In this document: one piece after another, positions 49,519 to 62,179 of the stretch
Layout: every line of letters starts with the position of its first letter
Numbering within the stretch: the first letter of the stretch is position 1
NCBI GenBank assembly: GCA_034008185.1
Contig: CM067086.1
Span: forward strand, 30,773,007-30,837,006
DNA length: 64,000 nucleotides
Origin: Gorsachius magnificus
Taxonomy: Eukaryota > Chordata > Aves > Pelecaniformes > Ardeidae
Direction of reading: 5' to 3'
Made by a program: the position numbers and the translations under genes
The notes under the pieces: model-generated
The model's input: the letters and a program-made list of their open reading frames with translations, nothing else
Database searches by the model: none
Told to the model about the DNA's origin: nothing

Positions 49519-52500
49519 CATAGATAAGAGCACACTCACAGCTCTGGGTTCCCATGTTAAAGATGAATGACTTCGGCTGTCAGCAGCTTCATTAGCCAAA
49601 AGAGGCCATTCGGATGGACCCAAACCTATTTACTTTCCAGAGCTGGCTGTGCCTGCTTCATATTGTAGGGCCCCACACTGGTTGTTCAATGATGCTGATA
49701 ACTCCTGTGGGAGCTTACATCCTGCTAAGTAGTTCACTGTTTAATTGAACTGACCTTTCCCGACGGTGCCCCTTGTATTAAAAGCTGCTTTACTCCCCAG
49801 TGAAAACGGTTTGATAATCATAATATTTTACTCAGTGGACAGTTGTTTAAGAGCAGAAAATAATCAGCTGAATTGGTAGGCTCGCCTCTGAAGGGGCCCA
49901 GCACTAAAATGACAAAAGGTGCTGCAGATCAAGATAGCTGGCAAGGCTAACGATCAGGACAGAGTTAGGAGTGGGAGCTGTGCTGCTTGAGGATGCCAGC
50001 AAACCTGGATGGCTGGGGGAGGCGAGCGCAGGCTCAGCCAGCACAGCACACTCTGCTTCGAGCCAAGGTGAGCTGGCACAGCTTGAGCGGGGCACAGGGT
50101 GAGCGAGGGCACACAGAGACCCAGCAAGAGAAGGAGGCTCCGTGCAAGTGGAGCACAGTATCATAAACTGAGATGGGGAAATGGCTAAACACTTGCTTCT
50201 GTAATACAGGAATCCATCTTAGAGAGAGCTCTGTTGCAAATAATAAATGCACACCAAATTCAGGTTTGGATTAGGAGCCCTTTGAGGATATTTGGAGCTG
50301 AGATTTTTGGTGTCACCTTTCTAAGCAGAGGAACCATTTACCTTCAGAGCATGAGTAGCCTTGGGATGAAGAGGTCTTAAGCGAGAGGCATGTTTGTTGG
50401 AAGCCCCCTTTCCTCCCTGTTTACCTCTAGGCCAGTTGCGTTACCAGATGGTCACGCAGCATCTGGGAGAGCTCCTTGGGGCTGGGAGCCAAGGTTGTGC
50501 AAAGTAAATCACATCCATGTACACTGTTAAGCACCTGATAACAGACGATGCTTTGCTTTCAACTTGTGGTTATAATGCATTCACTAGCCTGAATTATACT
50601 GTGCTCCCCTTCCCAAGTACAGCAAGGTGTTAATTTCCAATTACACAGAAATGGCATTTTGTGGGTCTCCCAGGTCAGCATAAGGGCTAGAGTGCCACAT
50701 CACCTTCTCCTATTTTTCCACCACAGGAGCAGCAGTTTCATTTTCTCAGTTCAGCCAACCCTTTTCTTTCCTCTTAGTGTCTCAGAGCTGCAGGCATTCA
50801 AAGAATGTGCTGTTCAGTAAATTAATCTTTTTTCTTGTTCTTTATTCACAAGGACGTTTCAGTTGTTTTCCTCTTTGTGCTAAAGCTACACAGGACAGGA
50901 CAACACTCATATTCTCCCTCCCACAGTGGGGTATTTTGACTGGTTGTGTCCCTAGGAATGTGGGATGTGTGGGAGCTCTCATGGGCTAATGGTGCCAGGG
51001 TGACAAGATAAGGCAGCTGGGCTACAATATGCTGCAGATTTGTGGACAACAGAGCCTCCAGGGTGGCATGGCTGACCTAGAAGGAGGTGCCAGGACAGTA
51101 CCCAGGAGATTCAGAGCACAGTAGGGGGACCTACATTGGCTCCCGTGAAGTGGATGTGCAAACAAAAACATCCCCTCTCCAGGATAAGCCAGTAAAAGCC
51201 AACATCGCTCCAGCATCGCCAGGGCACTACACCCTTCAGCAGTGTCCTGTTTCTCCCTGCTTTTGTTAGACAGCCTTCTTAGCTATCTGGTCAAGCAGAC
51301 AGAAACAGCTTGCTTGGCCTTTGGAGAGCTACCCGAAGTCCACTACACAAGTAGGTAACTGGGTTCACCTTCCACATTTCCCTGTCCTTTCCTGGCACAG
51401 ATTCAGTCTCCAAGAGGACCATAGCTGGGCCTGAGGCTCTGCCTTTGCCTCATACTTGTGTTTCCATGAACCAAAACAGAGGAGTTGAGGACATCTATCA
51501 GCATAAAAATCATCTGAAATAAAATTAACCCAAGGAGCTAAAATTGCAGTCTAACTACAAAAGCTCCAGCTTGATTTCATCAACTCCCCTTTGAACAGCA
51601 ATTACATTGTGAACTGATCAGTTCAAGCCTAAATCCTCCGTGTCTTCTTCTGATTAAATACTCATTGTCTAAACATCCATCTTATTCTCAGTACTTCTAC
51701 TTATCAATTTAATCAATTCCCCCATTATTCACCTATCTGCTTTAGCCTGCATTTTGCCATCATAATTTTTTCAGGTGATGCAAATTTGCAGAAGCTCTTG
51801 TTCACTATAACTGCAAAGCAAAAATTACATCTTAGCCAGAATGTCTTCCTACTCCTGTGTTTCTCAGCTTTAAAAAGAACATTTAAGTTGCCAGATATTC
51901 ACAGGGGATTGCCTTGAAACTTTGCGTGCATTCCTTCTATGCTGACCCCAAGGAACAAGATTGCATTCAGGAAAATACAGTATTTGATGCTGGTTTGAAA
52001 AATTCATTGCCTAACCTTGTGTAAGTGGTCCACAACATCTCCCCTGAGACAGAAATATTTTGTTAGTGGAGTATTTTGAAGAACTGCCTTTGAACGTCAA
52101 TTTAAAAAAAAGAAAAATAAGAACAGGGATTCTTTTCATTTGCTGTTGGTTTTACTACATGCTTTTGATAAAAAGATTACAAGGAGGATATCTTTTAATT
52201 GTGTCCCTGGTAATATTTGCCAAATGGTCCCTTCTTCCTTTTTCTTTTTCAGCCTTTCTAAAATGATGTTTTCACTTTCTCAGAAGGTTATGCAGCTTTA
52301 CCCTTGCTTGTAGCAGTTTTTCTCAAATTATCTGTTTTCCTAAAGGCATTTTCTGTGTACAGTTTATCTGTAAAATTTCCCTGATAAATCTGGGGCCCTT
52401 AGGAGGGAAGGATTAAGCTCACTGCACTGCCTGCTGTCCTATCATTATTCTAAGGTATTGTCTGGTGGACAAGTTTCTAGCTGTGTTGGAGGGAGCTGCT

Positions 52501-52942
52501 GCATTTGGGGTTTGGTGGGGGGAGGGGTGGATATAATTAGCTATAAATAAATAAATGATTTAAAAAGTGTATTAACCAGGATTTTTATATGATATCAGCC
52601 ATTCTGTAAATACACCAGACTTTGGTGACAGGGAGTACAGAGAGCCAAACTGAACTTTATAGCACTCTTTCATCTTTGCTTTCTCTGAGACATGGCTCCA
52701 GCTCACTGCGCCTTGCAGACTTGTAAATTTTGGAACATTTGTTCCCAGAGGAGTATTAGCCTGTTATAACTGACAGATTCAAAGAAAATATAATTTTCCC
52801 AGCTTGAATAGATATCCTCAAAGTCACTTCAAACTGTGCGTCTCCTTTTTCTTACAAGTGAGCAGTGACAATGTGATAGTGGAATATCACAGTTAACACT
52901 GAGAGTTTTATTAGCAGTAGTTCCATAAGATCAAAAACAAAC

Positions 52943-53129
52943 CTGTGCATCTTCATATGTATATCTCCCTGGGTCTTTGACATTTTGGCTTGTTTTCTCA
53001 TAGCTGTGGGAATCCAGGTTGATAGCACTTTGGGCCCCAGGAGCTAAAAACTCTTGCCAGATTTCTTCCACTCTGGTGGTTACATCCTGTAGAGGTTGTT
53101 TCTTGAGATCTTGGACAGCCAACCAAAAC
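52943..53129 (-). CDS. RGS6: RGS6 exon: core of the RGS box
   Basis: This 187-nt exon begins with the last base of the split arginine codon and then encodes 62 residues, from [16 protein letters not shown] to GRYTYEDAQ. It forms the central helices of the RGS box. The INLDS motif carries the asparagine that, in RGS4-type structures, points at the catalytic glutamine of G-alpha. The acceptor is TACAG after a short pyrimidine tract with a nearby TAG, so it is modest in strength. The donor is GCACAG followed by GTTTGT, also non-optimal after the GT. The exon ends in phase 0. The sequence is closer to RGS6 than to RGS7 at [10 protein letters not shown] and [10 protein letters not shown]. There are no stops or frameshifts. 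Confidence 0.97.
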
Positions 53130-54510
53130 CTGTACTAGGCAAAATTTAAAAGGGAGAACAGAGAAAAAGACAGAAGTCTAGGTAAGACTTTGTGGATAAG
53201 CCTGGGCAGAGTCCCAAAACACAAACATAGAGCATAACCCTGCATCTAGCAGAATTCACAGAAGACTCCATTTAGCATGATACTGGGGAAGGTGTGATAT
53301 ACTTTACACCAAATCCTTACACTGTGGCTAAGATCAGAACAGCGACTTTAAGAAGTGATAGGTTCCTATTCAAACCACCCCAGCAGAAGTGTGACGTTAG
53401 GTATGCAAACAGGAAACCTCCAGAGCCGTGCAGCTGGAGGAGGGGAACAGGCTCTGCCTCCCACAGTTCTGCTGCAATCCGCTGGTCATTCCTGCCTGCA
53501 GGATCCAGAGAGGATGCAAAATGCAGAACAAACTTAATATTCATATAATTTCCAGGTTGAAGTTGTAACAGTGGCACTTAGAGAAATTTTTTTTTTTTTT
53601 TTCCTGCTTGTAAACTGACCAGCGTTCAGATGGCTGCCATCGGAAGAGATGAATATTGTCATGGCCATACTCCAACTTATCCAAGGATATTTTCTTGACT
53701 GGACCACACTTATGAACTAAAATAAGTTCATAAACATTGAGAAGGTAATCTCATTGATGGCTAAGGGCACAATCCACATCTCGATCTGTGAAACCAAAGG
53801 CCCCAGAATATTTTTGCATGAGTGATATGCATTGTCTTTTACACTAGAAAAAAAAAGGTATTTTGTTGGTGGTACTGGTTTTACTTATTGTTGACAGAAA
53901 TACACTCCTTCGGGTGATTAATTCAGAAGATGCATGGCCCCCAGTAGCCTTTTGTTTTGGTGAACTCTGCCTTCTAGGAAGAAGATATCCCCTGAGGCCT
54001 CTGCCCTGGGTACCCAGGTCCTGCAACCTGGCTGAACAGGTACAATAGTGCACTGTAGGGAGTGCTGAGGGCTACAGGGCAAATAGATACAGAAGGGACC
54101 TTTGCAGCCACCTGCCATAACCAGCTCTTTCCTACCCCCATGGCAAAGGAGCCCATTGCCCAGGGATGACAAAGGCAGGTGGGGCTCACAGTGGGGACAA
54201 GATTTATCTGGGTCAATGCTTGTTCAGGGCATCTGCAAAAGCTGCACAACTTAGAAAATCCGGTGTCCCACCTTGTCATTATGGGAGACTACTAAATAAA
54301 CCAGTTGGACTTTAACTGAAAGCCTGATTTCCCAACCCGAATGATTCAGTGGTGCCAGTGTGCTGCCACTAAGGCAAATGCTCCCCCCGTGGTGGAAGGA
54401 GGAAGATACAGCCTCTCCCACACTAAAATCCCTGCTGGAGGAGCCAGCAGCCCGGTGACTCCTGCACTGTTTCTGACCCTCACTTCCTTACCAGCTGCAG
54501 GCAGTGCCAA

Positions 54511-54524
54511 CCCCCCCCCCCCCC
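54511..54524. repeat. 14-base C homopolymer
   Basis: Uninterrupted C-run in the RGS6 intron. Confidence 0.9.
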
Positions 54525-56989
54525 GAAACACTGGGGTTATTATAATCAAATGAGGCTGCTAACACATTTAGCCTGGTCCCCTACCTGCAATAGAGGGAAA
54601 TGGCCAATTTAGGAAAAAAAGACATCTGCACCACATGCAAGGCCAGGCTAAATCCTCCTTACCCGTCTCCCGCTCCTCCCCTGCCAGGAGGGGGCCTAAT
54701 GCCACAGCCCTGACTCACCCAAGCCGCTTGGTCGTATTCCTCCACACGGTTTTCCCTGCTCCCTGGCAGGCTGTCAGTAAAACAGACTGGGGTACACTCA
54801 GACACTACATCACTGCCTGTGGAGTCACATACTGGTAGTGCTCACACAGTGGTATTTGTTTTTATAAACTGCAATAGAGTATTTGGTGTTGGCGGAGGGG
54901 TGTGTACGGTTAGTCCTTTTCCATCTTTGAGATGTTAAGTGTGCCTGATGTCCTGCCTTGTTATTTGAACCATAAGTGACACCCCTCACTTATCATGTGC
55001 ACACAGAGAGCAAAGGGTGGCACTCACAGTGCAACCATCTGATGCCATATGCGGCTTTCTTTACTCCAAAAATATTTTATCATTCAATTTCAGAAACGAT
55101 GGGAACATCTGAATGCAGAAAACGCATAGAGAGAAAAGATGCTAATCATTCCAGAGTAGCTGGGACACTTCAGACAAACACTTGGCTAGAGAGAACGTTT
55201 TCTGCTGGCTTGTCTTCTGCCCCTGGAGCTGGGGAGGCAGGCTGGGAAAGCATGCTTGTGAGAGAACCGGGTGCGCTGTGAAGTGACAGCTTGCCAGAAC
55301 AGGAGCACCATCCATTTTAATAACCATTTGGCTCAATCTAAAAACCAACCAACCAGACCAACCTGACACTAACAAGAACAAGCTCTTTTTACTGCAAGTG
55401 ATTGTGAATTCATGCCCAAGGCTGGATGTCCTCTTCAAGGCAAAGAGGAGTTTTGTCTTGGTAAAACTTTCAAAGATATTCACTATAGCTGGTATCTGAA
55501 AATCAAGGAACGTCAAAGAGGGGTACCCGGCCCCACAGCCTCAACTCCAAGGCAAATTCTCTGCCACAAGGAATCATCCTGAAGCCAATGCATAAGCAGG
55601 GCTTCCTACAGGATTTATACAGCATTTACAAGAGAAGCAGGTATTTCTGCCCAGGAAAGGAACAGACACATGATGGCTGTGCTGGAATTTGTGCTCAATT
55701 ATAAAGTGCAAATTGAGTCAGTCCCACAATTTCTGAAGCATGAGTCCAGTCCCAAGTTCGCAAGGAGTCAGGAGAAGATCCTGCATTGCCTTCTCCCTTT
55801 CTCTGGGAGGCAGATCTCCAGTGGATACCTCTTGCACAGGGCAGGGGAGGAGGGAGGTGTCCTCGTGTGTCCTCTCTGCAGGTGCCCTGTAGACAGAGCA
55901 GGACTGGCACAGGGACTGTCTGCACAGCGGGAACAGCAGCATTGATCGCAGGTTCTTTGCCCTTTATAAAACAGCATGTAAGATCTGGAGAAGGCTGATA
56001 ACATGGTGTCCTAAACTGCTGTCAGAGGCATAAACCATTCCAGCCTCATCCAGCTTGTAATTAAGCTGCTGTCTCTTGCAGGAGATATCCCATAACGGAG
56101 CTTTATCCTATGCAGCCCCCTCAGGGCACAGAGAGCTCCTGGGCCTCAGCATGACTGCTGTGCCTCCCCCTAGGGCACTGTGGAGGTGCTCCATCACTGT
56201 GGGCTGCTGTTCGCAGATGCCCCTCGGTGAAAAGACTGCTGGAGAAGGACAGCACATTGCTTCTGAGGTATGTTGTAAAACAAAAAATACTTTAAAAGCC
56301 TGATCAAGAGGCAAAATATGGATGACTCCAGAGAGGAGGAGGACTGAGGATTGACTATCAATGTAAGGACAGTGTTGTATCCCCATCTTGGGGGAGGACA
56401 TGATACCCCTGGCTTGACAGTGAAATCAACGACTATCCGGACTATCCAAGTTCGGAATACAAGCACACTCCTCTCCTTCCCTCAGTAGCTCCATGTAAGT
56501 ATCCGGCGCACCTCCCGCCTCGCATCTCTCACCGTTCACAATCTTGTTCTCACTCGCTTTCACCAAGAGAAGAAATATCATTTCAACATCACAGTTGGGA
56601 GGGGAAAATGAATGAAAGTAACAGGTATAAATCAACACGCAGCTCAGACAGGGGAAAAGATTTACAACTTTGTGTTGCTTAACAGCCAGACCCTTGGTAC
56701 GGTGAGCTTGGCATGGCCAAGGCCTGCAGAAACCTGCCCTCCGTGGGGCACGCTGGGGACAGGTGCCTGCAGCGAGGCTGCGTGCTGAGGGCACGATCCG
56801 TCACGGACGCAGCACTTCCATGGAGACCACAGTGCGAAGGAGGGCAAGCTTGCCGCCGCCCGGCTGGCCTCCCCCTCGCCGTCCTTCCTCCTCTCGCTTT
56901 GACCAAGCTGCGCACCCCACGTCCCAGCCCCAAGTCCCTCTTCCTGCTGCCTTCGACTTTTCTGGGGCAGGAAACGTCTCCCTGTAGTT

Positions 56990-57295
56990 AAACAGCACCC
57001 GGTCGTTCGCCAGCGAGTAAACAAGGTGCCGGTTTCTTCACGACTGACAGCCGGCGCGGGGAGACGCCGGGATCTCGCTCCCGCCTCCTCGAGGAGCACC
57101 GGCGGCCTCCCCTCGCCAGGCCCGGGCGGCCCGAGCGCGGCGCCGGCAGCGCGGGGCCCTCTCGGCGCCCGGAGGCCGCTGAGGCGCGGAGCTGCCGTGC
57201 CGCCTGCTGGCCAGGCGGGGAGGGGCCCGGCCGGCCCCGGCCCCCGGCACTGCCTCTTGCGCGTTTCGGCGCCTTCGCGGTGATTAGAAAATGCC
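56990..57295. promoter_or_regulatory. intronic CpG island
   Basis: CG dinucleotides occur every few bases from about 57038 to 57290, with GC boxes and words such as GGCGCGGGG and GCGCGGCGCC. The flanking intron is nearly free of CG. Vertebrate DNA loses CpG unless it is kept unmethylated, so this marks a likely promoter-like or otherwise protected element. It lies in the 8.9-kb intron, about 3.9 kb upstream of the second RGS-box exon. No TATA box or convincing first exon with a coding start was identified on either strand. An 85-codon plus-strand frame across it is rich in Pro, Ala, Gly and Arg and is best explained by base composition. A GC-biased repeat or gene-conversion patch is an alternative. 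Confidence 0.6.
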
Positions 57296-57699
57296 TGCCA
57301 AGTGCCTTTTACTGAGAAAACACGGGGCTTGGGCGGGTTTTACTCCATAGATCTGCGCTCCTCAACGCCGGAACTGTCCTCTTCCTGATGGAAACTTAAA
57401 AAAACCAAACAGCCCGGCAACAAGTTTCAGCCATTAGGGGTCATTGTAAAATACAAACACTTTCTGCAGGTAAAAATTCTTTTCTGGATAATGCGACTTT
57501 CATCATATGTTGAGGATAACACTCAAAATGCCTGGATTCGCGCAGCACAAGCTTCACGCAGTGCGCTGCTGTGGGGCATCACGTGTGCCCTACTCAGGCC
57601 TGCAACAAGGTGCACAGTCTCCTTTCCCGCCGGGTGAAATCCCCGTGCCCCATATTCCTACTTAGTTGTTTCTCCTTCCAGCTGACACTTTGAAGTTGC

Positions 57700-57727
57700 G
57701 GGGGGGAGGGGAGGGCGGGGGGGGGGG
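57700..57727 (+). repeat. G-rich run, candidate G-quadruplex
   Basis: G-runs of 7, 4, 3 and 11 are separated by single A, A and C. Four or more G-tracts with one-base loops fit the quadruplex pattern. It lies about 400 bases from the CpG island and on the template strand for RGS6 transcription. Confidence 0.7.
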
Positions 57728-57823
57728 AAATCAATCCACCGGTTAGATGAACATCTCCACAATCTCTAGAGGTCTCGGGAGATTTCCAGGTCATAAAAAA
57801 TGTATAACAACTCTCCGTTGGGC

Positions 57824-57845
57824 TTTTTTTTTTTTTTTTTTTTTT
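57824..57845. repeat. 22-base T homopolymer
   Basis: Uninterrupted T-run on the plus strand, read as poly-A on the RGS6 strand. No retroposon body was recognised next to it. Confidence 0.9.
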
Positions 57846-58089
57846 AATTGAAGCTTGGCATTTTGTCTGCTATATTTTGTGTATTTCAAAAATCAACAGA
57901 GACAAAACAAATTGTAGATGAAAGATAACAGAGAGGAGAAAGAAAAGAGAGCAAGAAAAAGAGTTAAAAACTGAGAGAAAAATACCCAACCGACTGGCTT
58001 TCCTGCTCTCACATAAATAATGGACAGCCAGTAAATAAATAAGTTACAGGGCTCAGCCGAGCCCAGGAGACTGGTGGACATGATCCTGC

Positions 58090-58210
58090 AAGTTTATTAG
58101 AACACAGAAACACAGCTGGAAGGAGACCTGGGAGGTCACCGAGTCTAGTCTGCTGCCATCTCCTGCAGTGCCTCGCTCGAGACCCCCACCGGGACCAATT
58201 TTTCTCAGCT
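58090..58210 (-). mobile_element. old CR1 LINE 3' fragment
   Basis: The plus strand reads AGAACACAGAAACACAGCTGG, then GGAGACCTGGGAGGTCACCGAG and a TCTAGTCTGCTGCC-like segment. This follows the reverse complement of the CR1 3' end, in which ATAGAATCATAGAATCA is followed by GGTTGGAAAGGACCT and a GGTCATCNAGTCC motif. The element is therefore on the minus strand and diverged. Further CR1 sequence to the right, up to about 58540, is possible but was not recognised with confidence. The match is from memory of the consensus. Confidence 0.55.
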
Positions 58211-61200
58211 AGGAAGATATGGAAATACCCCACCACAATCAACCCCGTGATTTGGGACTTGCACCACTGGGTAGAAGAGCAGAATTTGGTCCCTTTGCTA
58301 TACCACTGAATGACATTCATTTCAAGGCATTCTCAAGTGCACACTTCAAGAAATCTTTCCTAGCACTACCAGTTATTGCCAGGTTTTCCAGCAGCCACTT
58401 TCTCAGATCTGCCCTGAGGACAACACAGGGACCTACAGGGCTCCTGCCAGCGTTAATGAAGATCCTGCTGATGTTCCCAACAGAGAATACAGCCCCGCTG
58501 CAACCGTTCCCAGACCTCTGGATAGTCACTGGGAGGAGAGTCCTTAAAAGATAACTGCAAATGTATTTTTTCTAGCAAAGTGCTAGATGATGTGCCCTCA
58601 GAAAGTTCCTTACAGCTTCCCAGGGTTTGGGTGGGATGCATCTCACTTAACTGTAGATGTCTACTGTGCAGACACTGTCATTTGAATCAGTCTCTTCAGG
58701 CTTATAGATAGTAGGGAGAGAGAGGCGCTTTACAGTGCAATTTAGGTACTTTCAGTTTTGTTTCCACTTAAAGCTGAAACAAATCTTTCCTGGGTGATTC
58801 ACTGACTCCTCTTCAGTTTCTCTTCTCTCACACTAAAGAAAGAAGAAAATACGAGCTTCCAAGCTTCCAACTTAGGTGAGACAGATCCCAACCTTGCTGT
58901 TGGGTGTAACTTAAATTTTGCTTGCTTGTTTAAGCATCCAGCAGTTGCTTTCCTTTCTGTCACACACTCCTAATGAGAATTCAGGAGCTTTCTCTGCCAC
59001 ACCTAAACCCTAGAGAGCCACCTTCTGCTCTCTGGCAGCACTGCTAACAATCCATCCTATTCTGGTTTTCTTCATTAGTATTTCTGCCTTTACATTCTGT
59101 TGTTATTTAAAGCTTTAAGCAGGCTTGCAATACTGATCCAATATTAGATACTAATGATACTACATAAGCCAATATCACAATAATGATACCGTAAGAATGA
59201 TAGCAATGTTCCCATATTCACTGATAATGATACCAGTGTCTTCCAGAAAGGATGCAGGATTTAACCTCTCTATCCCAGCCCATGGACTTGCAGCCTCCCT
59301 TCGCTACAAGCCATCTCAAACCCAAACAGAACGCACACCAGCAGGAGGAGCAGCTCGGATTGACCGAGAAAGGTACACGCTTGCCTTCTCATGATGAAAC
59401 TTTCTCCATTTGTTTGAGTAGGATGAACATGGGGGACACCCACTAGTCATAAAACTTGCTGGATTTCATTAGTGCAACCCCAGATATATTTCAGAAAACC
59501 CATTTGAGGAGTATTTCAATACAGTATATTAATTTTGCACTTCATCACTGCAATTTAATTGCAAATGAGCACCACTGTATGTAAAAGTGCAGCAAGCATA
59601 CACAAATTCAGTACCTGTTCAGCAATAAAATTTCAAGCTCATTTATGTAACTTAGTAACACTCCCTTGTTTATCTTAAAAGTTAACTTTCAGGTTTTTAA
59701 AAATAATAATTTCTCCTTCGACAGGCAAATCTGATAAATACGATGGTCAGTTCCAATGTCGTTTAAAGTTACTTTCTGTGGAATTTCCCTGTCAGATCTC
59801 ACAGGCTAGCAGACTAAAGCAGCAGTTGTTCACATGCTTTACTAATGTGCCTGATTTTCTAAGTGAAAAAAATTAACAAAACACAAACTTAAAGGCTGTG
59901 TAATCAAGTTCTTAGCTGGTGTAAACCAAGAACAACACCACACCTGACTGACTGCATGCTCAGTTGACAGCAGATTTCCTCATCCCAGGAGCAAGCACGA
60001 TTCTGCCGGTGAAACCGTGAGCTCCTGGCTGTCTATGCCAACGATCACTGGGCCTGCTGGACCAGGACTACTCCAAAGAAAGTTCGTGAACCGGTCCCTG
60101 TGCTGAGGCAGCACCAGAGCACCACAACAAAGCCTTCTGCAGTATAATTCAGGCTCTGTAAAAAAAGTGGTTTTTTACTGGATACCACCATATCTAGGGC
60201 GGTCACATTACATTACTGCTGGATCCTTCTGTGTCTCCAGGACTAACCAGGGGAAGGAGCAGGTGAAGACCATTGCAGATATCCACAAAGTGCCTCTGAC
60301 CTGCTGTACCTCAGTTAAGGAGCAAGGTTAAGGATCTTCCCCCACAAAGGCACAGACTGGTACCCTGACACCAACTCAAACCCTCGCCTTCAGCACAAAC
60401 TGGTGGCTGCAGCCTGCCCTGCTGCCAACCACAAGCCATCCTCCCTGCTACTAACCACCTCTTTCCTGCTTCTGCACAAATGGATGAACGTGACAGTAAA
60501 TCTGGCTCTTTGTCACATGCAGGCGAGACTGAACCATAACCTCAGCCACTGAGTATCAACCCCTACCTGTCTGGCTGCCTCTCTGGCTGGCACGAGCCCT
60601 CCCTCTCCTGTTTTCTCTGGACTTTGCAGCACCAAGCAACGAAGTTAGCATTTAAATGCCTGCAATCCTGAACACTGATCCCAGCGTTTGCCCCAGCCCT
60701 GTTTCAAGCATAATCCTGGGAACCCCAATTTCTCAGAGCTCACTATAGTATATTTGCTTCTGCTGTCATGGGACCTGTTGTGATTTGGTTGTATCTGCAG
60801 GATACAACAATACATTAGCTCTTCCATGGATCTCACCCTCTCCACAGCAGGAGAGCTGCTTTCCCTAAAATGGGCTTCAGGGTTAGGGGGTTGGAGTTAA
60901 GATTCAAGACAAGGATGCTAAAATGTGTTACTATATTTTGATTAATGCTAGGACAAGCAAGGGACTCGGATCCTTGCCATGTAGGCAGGGCTGTGGGTTT
61001 AGCTTAGGGTCTATGGGAGATATCTGGCTAGACCTCTCTTTTTCTGTCAGTGTGAGAAGGTACCCGGTACCAGTAAGGGAAAATGGCTTAATACATTAGT
61101 TCTGGGGTACATAGTTAATGGGGACTAATGAATCCTAAGGTGCCGAGTTTAGCACTTAGTTTTGCAGCTGGAAGGGCTGAAGAGACAGGCATGCTCTTTG

Positions 61201-62053
61201 AAGGATTACTGCCCCGGAATGAACCATGCTGTTGGCACTTCCAATGTCTTTTCATCAATTCTGCAATGGGACTGTATCTTGGAGCAATGTGCTAGGGACA
61301 GAGATTAGGTTTAGAACAGTGTTATGGACAAGGCCAGAGGGGCTGGATCTTCTAGGAAAGGTTTTGTCTTCATCTAGTGTTGGCGCACCAAAAAAATGGC
61401 AACTTATTACTCCTGCTTATTCCTGCTGTAGTTGAAGTAGCAGAACGGTGCACAATATATTTGCAGACTCTCAGTCTGACGTAGGATCATGTGGGTGCCT
61501 TCATAATGTTTCACAATAGAAATTTTGTCTTCTTCACAACATGAGAAGCCACGTACGCAGAATCCCCACACAGAGAGAGTGCTATTAAGGTGAGAGTCAA
61601 GCTCTCAAATAGTTAGGAGGTGCCAGAATCAAAAGTAGCTGTTGCAAACCCGATTTGGTGATTGCCAGTACTGCAACGGTTTTTAGCCACATGATCACCA
61701 TACTATGTTTCCCTCACACAACCCCTGCCACAAATACAGATGTAAATCCAATATATTGTTAGGGGGCTTAATAGCAATATGCCATGTCTCATCACATTAT
61801 TACAACTTTGCCAGCCTTTGCATATGATACTTCACAACACCAGCTCTGCTAAACACCCTTCCTGAGATTACTTACATAGTTCCAGTATAGGCATCCATAG
61901 CAGTGCTATGGGCCAATCCTACCATTCTCAACTTTATTCAAATGGGTGTTTTGGTGGTTTTAGCAGTTCAAGACAGACCAAGCATTTCATTTCACCTATG
62001 CAAGAGAGTAGGATTGGTCTCATTCATTTAGTTCCAGTCAAAAAAGGTTTTAC

Positions 62054-62179
62054 CTGAGGTTTTCTGAGCTGAATTCTGATTCCAGGAAACGAAGGAACTG
62101 GTCTCGTCCTACTGGGTCCTTCAGCACCTCATCCATGGAGAAACCCCATCTTTTCACACGCTGCTGACTAGGTTCTTTG
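62054..62179 (-). CDS. RGS6: RGS6 exon: start of the RGS box
   Basis: This 126-nt exon starts with the third base of a split codon and ends two bases into an arginine codon. It reads [20 protein letters not shown], then the segment ending [15 protein letters not shown]. It covers the linker after the GGL domain and the first helices of the RGS box. The glutamate and asparagine of the SSENL motif match the E/N pair that contacts the G-alpha switch regions in other RGS proteins such as RGS4. The acceptor is a pyrimidine run ending CCAAACAG, and the donor is CTCAG followed by GTAAAA. The residues [12 protein letters not shown] differ slightly from the human form as remembered (WGFSFDEILKDQ), which is ordinary divergence. 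No upstream coding exon was recognised between here and position 64000. Confidence 0.96.

Larger units (their letters stand above)
38585..52942 (-). other. RGS6: RGS6 intron within the RGS box (14.4 kb)
   Basis: It is bounded by a GTTTGT donor at the right and a CCACAG acceptor at the left. It holds a MIR1-like fragment at 38711-38850, a 17-base T-run at 40677 and a G11A18 homopurine block at 49490-49518. Otherwise it is unique-looking sequence with no exon that can be supported. Confidence 0.8.
53130..62053 (-). other. RGS6: RGS6 intron between first and second RGS-box exons (8.9 kb)
   Basis: It is bounded by a GTAAAA donor and a TACAG acceptor, splitting an arginine codon. Its main feature is a CpG-dense block at about 56990-57295, followed by a G-rich run at 57700-57727, a 22-base T-run and a CR1 fragment at about 58090-58210. 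A 14-base C-run sits at 54511-54524. No other coding exon is apparent. Confidence 0.8.
15254..62179 (-). other. RGS6: RGS6 gene, 3' portion (RGS box and C-terminal tail), five coding exons
   Basis: The span runs from the first RGS-box exon to the stop codon; the 5' part of the gene lies off the right edge. RGS6 is an R7-family GTPase-activating protein for Gi/o alpha subunits. It works as an obligate dimer with G-beta-5 through a GGL domain, which is not in this window. Five exons read in order on the minus strand, with junction phases 2, 0, 0, 0, GT donors and AG acceptors, and no internal stop. Identity as RGS6 rather than RGS7, RGS9 or RGS11 rests on the [16 protein letters not shown] segment and the GLMQSS terminus; from memory RGS7 has FWLAVEDLKKRPIREV and ends SLVQSY. 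Introns are about 15.3, 7.8, 14.4 and 8.9 kb, left to right. The coding sequence here is 508 nt including the stop, about 168 residues, against roughly 470-490 for full-length family members. Confidence 0.96.

Noticed and set aside
54060..54170. AGAAGGGACCTTTGCAGCC considered as a second CR1 end
   Set aside because: Only a few words resemble CR1 and the flanking order of motifs is missing.
57026..57283. 85-codon Pro/Ala/Arg/Gly-rich frame across the CpG island
   Set aside because: High GC removes stop codons in every frame, so the frame is explained by composition.
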